From positions 81,385-145,384 of the forward strand of contig CAJUGD010000003.1 in assembly GCA_910586205.1 (NCBI GenBank): 64,000 nucleotides of DNA. Reading direction: 5' to 3'. The stretch comes from an uncultured Lachnospiraceae bacterium (GTDB lineage Bacteria; Bacillota; Clostridia; Lachnospirales; Lachnospiraceae). Shown in pieces: positions 8,641-17,755 of this stretch (the first letter of the stretch is position 1; each line of letters starts with the position of its first letter). The notes below the pieces were generated by a model. The model made no database searches. It saw nothing but the letters and a program-made list of their open reading frames with translations, and was not told the DNA's origin. Made by a program: the position numbers and the translations under genes.

Positions 8641-9669
8641 ATGGCAGTAAAAGTAGCAATCAATGGTTTTGGCCGTATTGGCCGTCTGGCATTCAGACAG
8701 ATGTTCGGAGCTGAGGGATATGAGGTTGTAGCAATCAATGATCTGACCGACCCGAAGATGCTTGCACATTTGCTTAAGTATGATACTGCCCAGGGCGGAT
8801 ATGCTGGCCATATCGGCGAGGGCAAGCATACCGTTGAGGCTGGAGAGGACTCCATTACCGTAGACGGAAAGACCATCCGGATTTACGCAGAGAAGGATGC
8901 TGCGAATCTTCCGTGGGGAGAGATTGGCGTTGACGTAGTTCTGGAGTGTACCGGTTTCTATACCTCCAAGGCGAAATCCCAGGCTCATATTGATGCCGGC
9001 GCTAAAAAGGTTGTTATCTCTGCACCGGCCGGCAATGATCTGCCGACCATCGTATTCAGCGTAAATGAAGACACCTTGACAAAGGATGACACCATCATTT
9101 CTGCAGCTTCCTGCACCACCAACTGCCTGGCTCCTATGGCAAAGGCTCTGAATGATTATGCTCCGATCCAGTCTGGTATCATGAGCACGATTCATGCATA
9201 CACCGGAGATCAGATGATTCTGGACGGCCCTCACAGAAAGGGTGATTTGAGAAGAGCAAGAGCAGGCGCTGCCAACATCGTTCCCAACTCTACCGGTGCT
9301 GCTAAGGCAATCGGCTTAGTAATCCCGGAACTGAACGGCAAGCTGATCGGATCTGCACAGCGTGTTCCGGTTCCCACCGGTTCCACCACGATCCTGACAG
9401 CAGTTGTTAAGGGCGCTGACGTGACCAAGGAAGGTATCAATGCTGCAATGAAGGCTGCTGCTTCTGAGTCTTATGGCTACAACGAAGATCAGATCGTATC
9501 TTCTGATGTAATCGGCATGAAGTATGGCTCTCTGTTTGATGCAACCCAGACCATGGTTGCAAAGATTGCCGACGATCTGTACGAGGTTCAGGTTGTTTCA
9601 TGGTATGATAATGAGAACTCCTACACCAGCCAGATGGTAAGGACCATTAAGTACTTTGCTGAGCTGTAA
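8641..9669 (+). CDS. gap: Glyceraldehyde-3-phosphate dehydrogenase, type I
   Basis: Converts glyceraldehyde-3-phosphate, phosphate and NAD+ to 1,3-bisphosphoglycerate and NADH. The 342 residues carry the N-terminal Rossmann motif VAINGFGRIGRLAFRQ, the active site SAASCTTNCLAPMAK with catalytic Cys158, the NSTGAAKAIGLVIPEL segment and the C-terminal SWYDNENSYTSQMV. Start ATG 8641 follows CTAGGAGGAATTGAAC; an upstream in-frame TTG at 8635 overlaps the spacer and is rejected. Codon use (GGC, GAG, ACC, AAG) is visibly more biased than in neighbours, as expected of a highly expressed gene. First gene of gap-pgk-tpiA. Confidence 0.98.
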   Translation: MAVKVAINGFGRIGRLAFRQMFGAEGYEVVAINDLTDPKMLAHLLKYDTAQGGYAGHIGEGKHTVEAGEDSITVDGKTIRIYAEKDAANLPWGEIGVDVVLECTGFYTSKAKSQAHIDAGAKKVVISAPAGNDLPTIVFSVNEDTLTKDDTIISAASCTTNCLAPMAKALNDYAPIQSGIMSTIHAYTGDQMILDGPHRKGDLRRARAGAANIVPNSTGAAKAIGLVIPELNGKLIGSAQRVPVPTGSTTILTAVVKGADVTKEGINAAMKAAASESYGYNEDQIVSSDVIGMKYGSLFDATQTMVAKIADDLYEVQVVSWYDNENSYTSQMVRTIKYFAEL

Positions 9670-9700
9670 TTAAAGGCTTAGAGAAAGCAGGACAAGCGAC

Positions 9701-9730
9701 GGGTCCGGTCTTGAAAAGGACCGGGCCTTC
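9701..9730 (+). terminator. Hairpin between gap and pgk (attenuator or processing site)
   Basis: GGTCCGGTC (9702-9710) can pair with GACCGGGCC (9719-9727, one G-U) around a short AT-rich loop, followed by TTCTTAT. The weak T-tract suggests partial termination or a 3'-end stabiliser that would give gap more message than pgk and tpiA. Confidence 0.55.
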
Positions 9731-9775
9731 TTATGTGTGAGGGAAGTATATTGATTAAGAAAGGGGATTTTTAAA

Positions 9776-10999
9776 ATGCTGAATAAAAAGACCGTGGATG
9801 ATTTAAAGGATTTAAAGGGCAAGAGAGTTTTGGTCCGCTGTGACTTTAATGTGCCTTTAAAGGGCGGCGAGATCTCTGACGAGACCCGTATTGTGGCTGC
9901 TCTGCCCACTATCAAGAAGCTGATTGGAGAAGGAGCAAAGGTGATTCTGTGCTCCCATTTAGGCAAAGTGAAAAACGGCCCCAATGAGGGTGAGTCTCTG
10001 GCTCCGGTTGCTGCACGTCTTACGGAGAAGCTGGGAAAAGAGGTTGTCTTTGTAGCAGATTACAATGTGACTGGAGAGGCTGCTGCAAAGGCAGTTGAAG
10101 CTATGGGTGAAGGCGACGTGGTTCTGCTTCAGAATACCCGTTTCCGCGGCAAAGAAGAAACCAAGAACGGCGAGGAGTTCAGCAAGGAGCTGGCAGATTT
10201 GGCAGATGTTTATGTGTGCGATGCTTTCGGTTCCTCCCATCGGGCACATGCTTCTGTAGAAGGCGTGACCAAGTTCATCACAGCCAAAGGCGGAGAAAAT
10301 GCAGTAGGCTATCTGATGCAGAAAGAGATTGATTTCTTAGGCAATGCTGTAGAAAATCCGGTAAGACCGTTTGTGGCAATCTTAGGCGGTGCAAAGGTTG
10401 CGGACAAGCTGAACGTGATCTCCAACCTGCTGGAGAAATGTGATACCCTGATTATCGGCGGCGGTATGGCCTTTACTTTTCTGAAAGCTCAGGGCAAGGG
10501 CGTGGGCAATTCTCTGGTAGACGACAGCAAGATTGACTATTGTAAGGAAATGATGGAAAAGGCTGAGAAGCTGGGCAAGAAACTTCTTCTTCCGGTGGAT
10601 ACCACCATTGCTGCTGCATTCCCCAATCCCATTGACGGGCCGGTTGAGGTAAAGGTAGTTTCTGCAGATGAGATTCCGGCAGATATGGAAGGCCTTGATA
10701 TTGGGCCGAAGACTGCTGAAATGTACGCAGAGGCAGTGAAGACTGCTAAGACCGTTGTGTGGAACGGACCGATGGGTGTGTTCGAGAACCCGACTTTAGC
10801 AGCAGGTACCATTGCAGTGGCTAAGGCACTGGCTGAGACAGAGGCAACTACCATTATCGGAGGCGGTGATTCTGCAGCAGCTATGAACCAACTGGGCTTT
10901 GCAGATAAGGTAAGCCATATTTCCACCGGAGGCGGCGCTTCTTTAGAGTTCCTGGAGGGCAAGGTGCTTCCGGGCGTAGCTGCGGCTGACAACAAATAA
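9776..10999 (+). CDS. pgk: Phosphoglycerate kinase
   Basis: Transfers the acyl phosphate of 1,3-bisphosphoglycerate to ADP, making ATP in glycolysis. The 407 residues show the family landmarks: KRVLVRCDFNVPLKGG (residues about 15-30), CSHLGKVKNGPNEGESLAPVAARL, VLLQNTRFRGKEETKNG, AFGSSHRAHASVEG, PFVAILGGAKVADKLNVI, and the C-terminal nucleotide-site segments WNGPMGVFE and IIGGGDSAAAM followed by HISTGGGASLEFLEGK. The start follows GAAAGGGGAT. Middle gene of the glycolytic run; 28 bp separate it from tpiA. Confidence 0.98.
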   Translation: MLNKKTVDDLKDLKGKRVLVRCDFNVPLKGGEISDETRIVAALPTIKKLIGEGAKVILCSHLGKVKNGPNEGESLAPVAARLTEKLGKEVVFVADYNVTGEAAAKAVEAMGEGDVVLLQNTRFRGKEETKNGEEFSKELADLADVYVCDAFGSSHRAHASVEGVTKFITAKGGENAVGYLMQKEIDFLGNAVENPVRPFVAILGGAKVADKLNVISNLLEKCDTLIIGGGMAFTFLKAQGKGVGNSLVDDSKIDYCKEMMEKAEKLGKKLLLPVDTTIAAAFPNPIDGPVEVKVVSADEIPADMEGLDIGPKTAEMYAEAVKTAKTVVWNGPMGVFENPTLAAGTIAVAKALAETEATTIIGGGDSAAAMNQLGFADKVSHISTGGGASLEFLEGKVLPGVAAADNK

Positions 11000-11027
11000 T
11001 AAGAGAACAATCAAGGGAGAATAAGAA

Positions 11028-11777
11028 ATGTCCAGAAAGAAAATCGTTGCAGGCAACTGGAAGATGAACATGACTCCTACGGAGGCAGTTGATCTGGTGA
11101 ACACATTAAAGCCATTGGTTGTGAATGATGAGGTGGACGTGGTATTCTGCGTACCGGCTATTGACATTATTCCCGCTATAGAGGCAGCAAAGGGCACGAA
11201 TATCAACATCGGAGCCGAAAATATGTATTATGAGGAGAAAGGGGCCTATACAGGCGAGATTTCTCCTGCTATGTTAAATGATGCTGGAGTTAAGTATGTA
11301 ATAATCGGCCACTCTGAGAGAAGAGAGTACTTTGCAGAGACAGACGAGACAGTCAATAAGAAGGTTTTGAAAGCTTTTGAGCATAACATTACTCCGATTA
11401 TCTGCTGCGGCGAGTCTCTGACTCAGAGAGAGCAGGGAATTACTATTGACTGGATCCGCCAGCAGATCAAGATTGCTTTTTTGAATGTGACGGCAGATCA
11501 GGCCAAGACTGCTGTTATTGCTTATGAACCAATCTGGGCAATCGGCACAGGAAAGGTAGCAACCACCGAGCAGGCACAAGAAGTTTGTGCAGCCATTCGT
11601 GTATGTATCGGGGAGCTGTATGATGAAGCTACAGCAGAGGCAATCCGCATTCAGTACGGCGGATCTGTGTCAGGCGCCAGCGCACCGGAATTATTTGCAC
11701 AGCCGGATATTGACGGAGGTTTGGTAGGCGGCGCTTCCTTAAAGCCGGATTTTGGAAAAATTGTAAATTATAAATAA
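11028..11777 (+). CDS. tpiA: Triosephosphate isomerase
   Basis: Interconverts dihydroxyacetone phosphate and glyceraldehyde-3-phosphate. The 249-residue TIM barrel has all catalytic landmarks: Lys in GNWKMNMT (residues 9-16), His in IIGHSERREYF (about 90-100), the catalytic Glu in AYEPIWAIGTGKVAT (about 165-180, containing the flexible loop 6) and the phosphate-binding IQYGGSVSGASA and GLVGGASLK near the C-terminus. The SD is AAGGGAG. Last gene of the gap-pgk-tpiA run, followed by a terminator hairpin. Confidence 0.98.
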   Translation: MSRKKIVAGNWKMNMTPTEAVDLVNTLKPLVVNDEVDVVFCVPAIDIIPAIEAAKGTNINIGAENMYYEEKGAYTGEISPAMLNDAGVKYVIIGHSERREYFAETDETVNKKVLKAFEHNITPIICCGESLTQREQGITIDWIRQQIKIAFLNVTADQAKTAVIAYEPIWAIGTGKVATTEQAQEVCAAIRVCIGELYDEATAEAIRIQYGGSVSGASAPELFAQPDIDGGLVGGASLKPDFGKIVNYK

Positions 11778-11793
11778 AAGCAGTTTATGATAT

Positions 11794-11842
11794 GCAAAAT
11801 GATTTCAGGGCAGGGGCGATTCGGTTTCCTGCCCTCTTTTGC
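11794..11842 (+). terminator. Terminator after tpiA
   Basis: AGGGCAGG (11807-11814) pairs perfectly with CCTGCCCT (11828-11835), then CTTTTGC; an outer GCAAAA/TTTTGC pair (11794-11799 with 11837-11842) extends the stem. It ends the glycolytic transcript before the two-component genes. Confidence 0.7.
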
Positions 11843-11893
11843 GAGAGAAAAGACATACAGATTGGGAATTTAAAGGAAAAGGGAACGGGTAAA

Positions 11894-12988
11894 ATGCAGA
11901 TTAAAGAACATATGGATTTTAACACCTTGCTGGAAAATATTCTTATTACTGCCGGGATTTTTATTGTTGCAACAGTGCTGGCCATTGCTTTTTTTCATTA
12001 CAGCGTCAATTCCACCAGCGTTGCCATTATCTATGTATTGGCGGTTATGCTGGTAGCAAGATATACCACAGGGTATGTGCCGGGAATCGTTGCCACTTTT
12101 TTCGGTGTTATTTGTGTGAATTATGTATTTACCTATCCTTTTATGACTTTGAATTTTAGTATTGACGGATATCCGGTGACGTTTGTAGTGATGGCAGTAA
12201 TATCCGGACTGACAAGCGCTTTGACCACTCAGTTTAAGAGGCAGAATGAGATTTTAAATGAGCGTGAAAAGCTTTTGATGGAGGCGGAAAAGGAAACCAT
12301 GCGTGCAAATCTGCTTCGGGCAGTGTCTCATGATCTGCGCACGCCTCTTACCAGTATTATCGGTATGGCTGATACTTATCTGGCAGACAACGGCAGGTTG
12401 ACAGATACGGAAAAATCGTATATGGTTAAGAGTATCAGTGAGGATGCTAACTGGCTTCTGAATATGGTGGAAAATCTTTTGTCTGTAACTCGGATCCGGG
12501 TGGGAGAAACAAGGGTAAGTACAAGTCCTGAGCCTTTGGAGGAAGTTGTATCAGAGGCTGTACAGCGTTTTAGAAAGAGGCTTCCCCAGGCAAAGGTAAA
12601 AGTACAGATTCCGGAAGAACTTTTGATGGTTCCCATGGATGCAGTTCTGATAGAACAAGTGATCATCAATTTATTGGAAAACGGAATCTACCATTCCGGA
12701 ACGGATTCCATTGACTTATGTGTGAAGAAAGCAGGGAATATGGTGGAATTTCACATTGTGGATTATGGGAAAGGCATTGCTCCGGAACGGCTGTCCACTA
12801 TCTTTGACGGCGGCGGTGTAGACAGCAATAAAAGCGGAGATTCCCACCGGGGCATGGGAATTGGACTGACGATCTGCAAGACGATTATCCATGCACATCA
12901 GGGAACGATCTGTGCGAAAAATCAGAAACAGGGGGCAGAATTTATTTTTACATTACCATTAGGAGAGAAAATAGGCCATGGCGAATAA
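11894..12988 (+). CDS. KdpD-like sensor histidine kinase lacking the N-terminal KdpD/USP domains
   Basis: A membrane histidine kinase of 364 residues. It begins with a DUF4118-type block of four close transmembrane segments (about 15-110), then a short coiled linker, a HisKA domain with the phospho-acceptor His in RAVSHDLRTPLTSIIG, and a HATPase domain with N box VIINLLENGIYHS, G1 DYGKGIAPERL and G2 GMGIGLTICKTII. This is the C-terminal half of KdpD without the about 400-residue cytoplasmic sensor domain. ATG 11894 is chosen over an in-frame ATG at 11792 because the extra 34 residues would be encoded across the tpiA terminator and AAAGGGAACGG precedes 11894. It overlaps the response-regulator gene by 11 bp. 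Confidence 0.88.
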   Translation: MQIKEHMDFNTLLENILITAGIFIVATVLAIAFFHYSVNSTSVAIIYVLAVMLVARYTTGYVPGIVATFFGVICVNYVFTYPFMTLNFSIDGYPVTFVVMAVISGLTSALTTQFKRQNEILNEREKLLMEAEKETMRANLLRAVSHDLRTPLTSIIGMADTYLADNGRLTDTEKSYMVKSISEDANWLLNMVENLLSVTRIRVGETRVSTSPEPLEEVVSEAVQRFRKRLPQAKVKVQIPEELLMVPMDAVLIEQVIINLLENGIYHSGTDSIDLCVKKAGNMVEFHIVDYGKGIAPERLSTIFDGGGVDSNKSGDSHRGMGIGLTICKTIIHAHQGTICAKNQKQGAEFIFTLPLGEKIGHGE

Positions 12989-13673
12989 ACAGACCATCCT
13001 GGTGATTGAGGATGAGAAAAATATTGGAAATTACATTGACACGATTTTGAACTCAAATGAGTATAAGGTGCTTCGTGCCATGAACGGCAGAACCGGTTTG
13101 TCGCTCTGTACCTCCCATCATCCAGAGGTGATACTGTTAGATCTGGGGCTTCCGGATCTGGATGGAATGGAGGTGCTGCAGCAGATCCGAGGGTTTTCCT
13201 CTGTGCCGATCATTGTGATTTCAGCCCGCACACAGGAGAAGGAAAAGGTGGAGGCATTAGACGGCGGAGCAGATGATTATATAACCAAGCCTTTTGGGGC
13301 AGAGGAGCTGCTGGCAAGAATCCGCACAGCCCTTCGGCATCGGCTGCAAACAGGACAATCTCAGACTCAGGATTTGATCTATTCGAAGGACGGACTGGTG
13401 ATTGATTTTGAAAGACGCTTAGTGATGCTTCAGGGAAATTCCATCCATTTGACTCAGATAGAGTATAAGCTGGTATCCCTGCTGGCTCAGAATGCAGGGA
13501 GAGTGCTTACTTATGATTTCATATTAAAGGAAATATGGGGGCCTTATGCAGATACAGACAATCAGATTCTTCGGGTAAATATGGCTAATATCCGCAGGAA
13601 GCTGGAGGCCAATCCTGCGGAACCACATTATATATTCACGGAGATCGGTGTGGGATACCGGATGCTGGAATAA
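12978..13673 (+). CDS. OmpR/KdpE-family response regulator
   Basis: A 231-residue two-domain regulator. The receiver domain has the acidic pair in LVIEDEKNIG (residues 7-16), the phospho-acceptor Asp in VILLDLGLPDLDGMEV (near residue 55), and Lys in DYITKPFGAEELLARI (about 104-118). The C-terminal winged helix (about 130-231) ends with the recognition-helix region RVNMANIRRKLEANP and the wing GVGYRML. KdpE is the closest named relative in pattern, but no kdpFABC or ktr genes are present here, so potassium control is not supported. Translationally coupled to the kinase. Confidence 0.93.
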   Translation: MANKQTILVIEDEKNIGNYIDTILNSNEYKVLRAMNGRTGLSLCTSHHPEVILLDLGLPDLDGMEVLQQIRGFSSVPIIVISARTQEKEKVEALDGGADDYITKPFGAEELLARIRTALRHRLQTGQSQTQDLIYSKDGLVIDFERRLVMLQGNSIHLTQIEYKLVSLLAQNAGRVLTYDFILKEIWGPYADTDNQILRVNMANIRRKLEANPAEPHYIFTEIGVGYRMLE

Positions 13674-13692
13674 AGGCCAGACGTGCAAAGCG

Positions 13693-14322
13693 CTAAAAGC
13701 CGGTGTTAATCACCTTCCAGCTATCGGACTTTGATCTGCGGGCAATGCTGATGGAGCGCATGGGATTGCCTGCAGCTTTATCCTTTCCGGTAAGAACCAT
13801 GTAAATTATGATGTTGCCTGGATCGTATTCTGCCTCAATTCCTGTGTTTTGATAGAGAGGATTATCGTCTTTTGCAGGATAGATTTCTTCCACACCTTCA
13901 AAGCCGGTGGAGGCTTCTGAAAAGTAATAGTAGGCCAGTTCCTGGGTTTCTAAAAGCTCTGCTTCTGTCAGGGCGGCTGTGTAGGCAGGAGTGGTTTCGT
14001 TTTCGGTTTCTAAGGTATAAACCGTTCCGGGACGGATAAATTCGCTGGGAACAAAGGATAAGGCGTTTTGATTGTCTTCTGACAGGGTGTTGTACCATTC
14101 CAGCCATTTTATGGTGTCTTCTGAAAGCTCACTTTTCATTTTTGTAATCCCGTTAAATTCTATAAGCTCATCACTGCTGTCAGATGAGGCAGAGGCTGAA
14201 TCCGTGTGGGCCGCAGCGTTAGAGGAATCAGCGCCGGCTGCGGCAGGCTTTGCTGAGGTTCTGGCGCTGCAGCCGGCTAGGAAAATGGCAGCTAACAGGA
14301 AGAAAAAGGGTATTTGACGCAT
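13693..14322 (-). CDS. Lipoprotein of unknown function
   Basis: A 209-residue exported protein with a clear lipoprotein signal: MRQIPFFFLLAAIFLAGC with the lipobox Cys at 18. An Ala/Ser/Asp-rich linker (about 19-50) follows. The mature part has no motif I recognise; it contains DTIKWLEWYNTLSEDNQNALSFVP, a pattern of about residues 65-90 that resembles a small peptide-like domain, and a C-terminal segment EYDPGNIIIYMVLTGKD likely to form beta strands. It converges with the response-regulator gene, the two stop codons being 20 bp apart. Not named; confidence concerns that it is a real lipoprotein gene. Confidence 0.8.
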   Translation of the reverse strand: MRQIPFFFLLAAIFLAGCSARTSAKPAAAGADSSNAAAHTDSASASSDSSDELIEFNGITKMKSELSEDTIKWLEWYNTLSEDNQNALSFVPSEFIRPGTVYTLETENETTPAYTAALTEAELLETQELAYYYFSEASTGFEGVEEIYPAKDDNPLYQNTGIEAEYDPGNIIIYMVLTGKDKAAGNPMRSISIARRSKSDSWKVINTGF

Positions 14323-14492
14323 AAAAAGGATTCCTGCCTTTCTTTTATATGATTGGTATTGTGAGCAAGTTATTAGGGTTATTATAGCAGTGAAAGGAAA
14401 GGAAAAAATGAAGGTAATCTTAAATTTATGGGAAATTATTTCGAAGTGTTCTTTATAGTTGTATTTGACATATGGGGAATAGGGTTTTTACA

Positions 14493-14521
14493 TTTACGTA
14501 GGGGAAAATAAGTGGTATAGT
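14493..14521 (+). promoter_or_regulatory. Candidate promoter of the GH13 gene
   Basis: TTTACG (14493-14498), 17-bp spacer, TATAGT (14516-14521), 35 bp before the start codon. An alternative TTGACA at 14465-14470 lies upstream but has only a weak -10 (TTACAT, 17 bp on). Confidence 0.5.
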
Positions 14522-14556
14522 AGTCGGAAGAATAAAAAGCTGGAGGAGTAAAAGGC

Positions 14557-16572
14557 ATGGGGAAGTCAGATAAAGTGAAAAAGGTTGAGAATGCAAAGGA
14601 GAAGCTTAAGAAGGAGAGCGGAAGCCGGAAGGCAGAGGCAGTCCGGAACGCAGAGGCAGCTCCGGCAGCGGAGCCGGACGGGAAAGCGAAAGTGGTTCAG
14701 AAGGATGAAAAGGCGGAGCCGGTGCGGGAAGCAGAGAAAGAGGAGCGGTCTTTTGAGACTCGTTTAGGGCGGCATATGGACGAGCTGAAATGGCTCTATA
14801 TGGAGCTGTATGACAGTCAGGAACATTTTGATGACCTTCTTAAGAATTTGAAAGGGTTTTATGAAGATAGGAAAGCTTCTTTAAAGGATTTGGATAAGGC
14901 CAGGGAAAAGGATCCGGGTTGGTACCGCAGAAATGGTATGCTGGGCATGATGTTGTATGTGGATCAGTTTGCCGGAACTTTAAACGGGGTTAGGGAGAAG
15001 CTTGATTATATTAAAAAGTGCGGTGTAAATTATGTGCATCTGATGCCTCTTTTAGATACTGTGGAGGGACGTTCTGACGGCGGTTATGCGGTGGCGGATT
15101 TCAGGAAGGTTCAGGAAAAGCTGGGAACCATGAAGGATTTAGAAAAGCTGGCAGATGAATGTCATAAGGATGGGATCAGCTTGTGCCTGGATTTTGTCAT
15201 GAACCATACCTCAGAGGATCATGAGTGGGCAAAGCGGGCAAGGGCAGGTGAGAGGGAATATCAGGACAGGTATTTCTTTTTTGATAACTATTCTTTGCCG
15301 GCTATGTATGAGAAGACTGTGCCTCAGGTATTCCCAACTACAGCGCCGGGGAACTTTACCTGGCTTCCTGACAGGCAGGAGTTTGTGATGACTTCCTTTT
15401 ATCCCTATCAATGGGATTTGAATTACCGCAATCCGGTTGTGTTTAATGAGATGATGTATAATTTCCTCTATCTGGCCAATCAGGGAATCGATGTGCTGCG
15501 GATTGATGCGGTGCCTTATATCTGGAAGCAGATTGGAACCAACTGCCGGAATCTGCCCCAGGTGCATACCATTGTGCGGATGATGCGGATGATCGGGGAG
15601 ATTGTGTGCCCGGGAATTGTGCTGTTGGGAGAGGTTGTTATGGAACCGGACAAAGTGGCCCCATACTTTGGGACCGTGGAAAAGCCGGAATGTCATATGC
15701 TTTATAACGTGACAACCATGGCCACTACCTGGCATACAGTGGCAACCAGGGATGTAAGGCTTTTAAAGCGGCAGATGGAGATTGTCAGCAGTCTGCCCTC
15801 GGATTATACTTTCCTGAATTATCTAAGGTGTCATGATGATATTGGCTGGGGCCTGGATTATCCTCTTTTGGAGCAGTGGGGAATGCTTCAGGTGCCTCAC
15901 AAGAAATACCTGAATGATCACTTTACGGGAAAACTGGAAGGCAGTGTCAGCCGGGGTGAGCTTTACAATGAGGATCTGGTCACTGGGGACGCCCGGTTCT
16001 GTGCCACGACGGCTTCCATGTGCGGTGTGGAAAAAGCAGGATTTGAGCAGGATGAATATGCCATGGGAGCAGCGATCCAGGTGGATGTTATGCTTCACGC
16101 TTATATGCTGTTTTTGTCCGGTATTCCCATGCTATACAGCGGGGATGAGATTGGTCAGGTGAATGATTATACCTATAAAGAGGATCCCAATAAGGCTGCA
16201 GACTCCCGATATATTCACCGAGGAAAATTCCAGTGGGATCTGGTGGAAAATATCGAAAAGCCGGAAACTGTTCAGGGAAGGCTGTTTGCCCGCCTGGCAG
16301 AGCTGGAGAAAATACGGGGCAAGGAGAAGGTGTTTGATGCCTCCGCAGACTTTCGGATCGTGGAGACCTGGGATGATGGAATCTTAGGTCTGGTAAGGGA
16401 AAGTGAGGACGGAAAGCTGATCGGCCTTTTCAATTTTAGTGATGAGCCAAGGATTGCCTGGATTCATGAGGATGACGGTCTTTATCGGGACTTGCTGTCT
16501 GGAAACGAGATGAAGGCATCCGGAGTGTGGGTGGACGGACATGGATTTTTCTGGATGAAGCGGGAGTCCTGA
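14557..16572 (+). CDS. Amylosucrase-like GH13 glycoside hydrolase
   Basis: A 671-residue alpha-amylase-superfamily enzyme most like amylosucrase / sucrose hydrolase (GH13 subfamily 4), which uses sucrose to build glucan or hydrolyses it. After a charged Lys/Glu/Ala-rich N-terminal extension (residues about 1-65), a helical N domain (ELKWLYMELYDSQEHFDDLL) and a TIM barrel follow: GMMLYVDQFAGTL, LCLDFVMNHTSEDHEWA (region I), GIDVLRIDAVPYIWK with nucleophile Asp317 (II), LLGEVVMEPDK with acid/base Glu359 (III), and LRCHDDIGWG with Asp427/428 (IV). The cytoplasmic location is inferred from lack of a signal peptide. GGAGGAG lies 9 bp before ATG. With glgA nearby, a role in glucan metabolism is plausible. 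Confidence 0.85.
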   Translation: MGKSDKVKKVENAKEKLKKESGSRKAEAVRNAEAAPAAEPDGKAKVVQKDEKAEPVREAEKEERSFETRLGRHMDELKWLYMELYDSQEHFDDLLKNLKGFYEDRKASLKDLDKAREKDPGWYRRNGMLGMMLYVDQFAGTLNGVREKLDYIKKCGVNYVHLMPLLDTVEGRSDGGYAVADFRKVQEKLGTMKDLEKLADECHKDGISLCLDFVMNHTSEDHEWAKRARAGEREYQDRYFFFDNYSLPAMYEKTVPQVFPTTAPGNFTWLPDRQEFVMTSFYPYQWDLNYRNPVVFNEMMYNFLYLANQGIDVLRIDAVPYIWKQIGTNCRNLPQVHTIVRMMRMIGEIVCPGIVLLGEVVMEPDKVAPYFGTVEKPECHMLYNVTTMATTWHTVATRDVRLLKRQMEIVSSLPSDYTFLNYLRCHDDIGWGLDYPLLEQWGMLQVPHKKYLNDHFTGKLEGSVSRGELYNEDLVTGDARFCATTASMCGVEKAGFEQDEYAMGAAIQVDVMLHAYMLFLSGIPMLYSGDEIGQVNDYTYKEDPNKAADSRYIHRGKFQWDLVENIEKPETVQGRLFARLAELEKIRGKEKVFDASADFRIVETWDDGILGLVRESEDGKLIGLFNFSDEPRIAWIHEDDGLYRDLLSGNEMKASGVWVDGHGFFWMKRES

Positions 16573-16587
16573 ATATTTCCCTGTGTC

Positions 16588-17751
16588 ATGGACAAAATAC
16601 TCTGTGTACAAAAGAAGTACAAAACAGAAACGGGTGAGTCCATGGGTAAGCCAGATAAGAAACTGAAGAGGATTATATTAATTATGGGAATTACAGGGGC
16701 AGTATACGGAGTATTCCGTTATCTGCTGCCTCTTGTGGTTCCTTTTTTGCTTGCATGGGGATTGGCTCTGCTGCTGCGGCCGTCTTCTCTATGGCTGGCA
16801 GAACGCTGCCGTGTGGCAGTAAACATAAAAGGACGGGTAAAGGTATTGGCTGTGCCGGTTGGAGTCATTGGGGCGGCAGAGCTTTTGGCTTTGGTATTTG
16901 CATTGTCCCTGGCTCTATATTTTGGAAGCTATAAGCTGTGTATGGAGATGGGCATGTTTTTGGAGCAGATTCCGGTGTGGGTGGATGATTTAGACATGTG
17001 GCTGACCGGTATGTGCCATTTTATTGAGGAATGCCTGTGTCTTAACCCTGACTGTCTGGTAGCGATTATGAGGGAGATGCTAAGGGGACTGATGGACAGC
17101 CTGAAATACGGCGCCATGCCTTACCTGGTGTCCAACTCCATGATTATGTTCCAGGTGGGAATGGAGATTATGGTAGTTTCCGTGATTTTGCTGGTGTCAG
17201 TGGGCCTGATTTTACAGGAATTGGATCGCTGGAAGCAGAGGTGTGATTATTCCCTGTTTCATCAGGAATTTGCACTGATTTTTTGCCGGCTGGCAATCGC
17301 TGCCAACGCATATTTAAAGACTCAGGGGATTATTATGCTTCTGACAACCTTTATTTGTACGGCAGGTTTTTGGATATTAAAAAATCCATATTATATTCTG
17401 GCGGGAATCAGTCTTGGGGTTTTGGATGCACTTCCGATCTTTGGGACCGGAACCGTGTTGATCCCTTGGGCCGTGATCCGATTCTTCCAGGGAAAATGGG
17501 GAGCAGGGTTTTTGATGCTGGCTATTTATCTGGCATGTTATTTCCTGCGGGAAATCCTGGAGGCAAAGCTGATGGGAAGCAGAGTCGGTTTGTCTTCCTT
17601 AGAAACATTGATATCTATGTATGTGGGGCTTAAGCTGTTTGGCATCCCGGGGCTGATTCTTGGACCGGTAGGGATTCTTTTGATTGGGGATTTGGTGAAG
17701 GCTTGGGAGCGCCCTGGCAGAGAAGAAAAACAGGAAACGGGAGAGGCATAA
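16588..17751 (+). CDS. AI-2E / YtvI-family sporulation integral membrane protein
   Basis: A 387-residue polytopic membrane protein of the AI-2E transporter superfamily (PerM/YtvI). At least seven hydrophobic segments are visible: about residues 32-65, 90-120, 195-225, 255-275, 280-310, 315-335 and 350-375. The conserved C-terminal block ALPIFGTGTVLIPWA followed by GLKLFGIPGLILGPVGILLIGDLVKA matches YtvI-like proteins, which are named for sporulation in Bacillus and clostridia. The start is uncertain: ATG 16588 is 15 bp after the GH13 stop, but ATG 16642 (GGGTGAG just upstream) gives a more typical N-terminus beginning MGKPDKK. Transport substrate unknown. Confidence 0.8.
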   Translation: MDKILCVQKKYKTETGESMGKPDKKLKRIILIMGITGAVYGVFRYLLPLVVPFLLAWGLALLLRPSSLWLAERCRVAVNIKGRVKVLAVPVGVIGAAELLALVFALSLALYFGSYKLCMEMGMFLEQIPVWVDDLDMWLTGMCHFIEECLCLNPDCLVAIMREMLRGLMDSLKYGAMPYLVSNSMIMFQVGMEIMVVSVILLVSVGLILQELDRWKQRCDYSLFHQEFALIFCRLAIAANAYLKTQGIIMLLTTFICTAGFWILKNPYYILAGISLGVLDALPIFGTGTVLIPWAVIRFFQGKWGAGFLMLAIYLACYFLREILEAKLMGSRVGLSSLETLISMYVGLKLFGIPGLILGPVGILLIGDLVKAWERPGREEKQETGEA

Positions 17752-17755
17752 ATCC

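Noticed and set aside
8641..11010. Long open frames opposite gap, pgk and tpiA
   Set aside because: They lie antisense to highly biased coding sequence, have no SD and resemble no known protein.
11894..13673. Naming the pair kdpD and kdpE
   Set aside because: The KdpD sensor domains and potassium-transport genes are absent.
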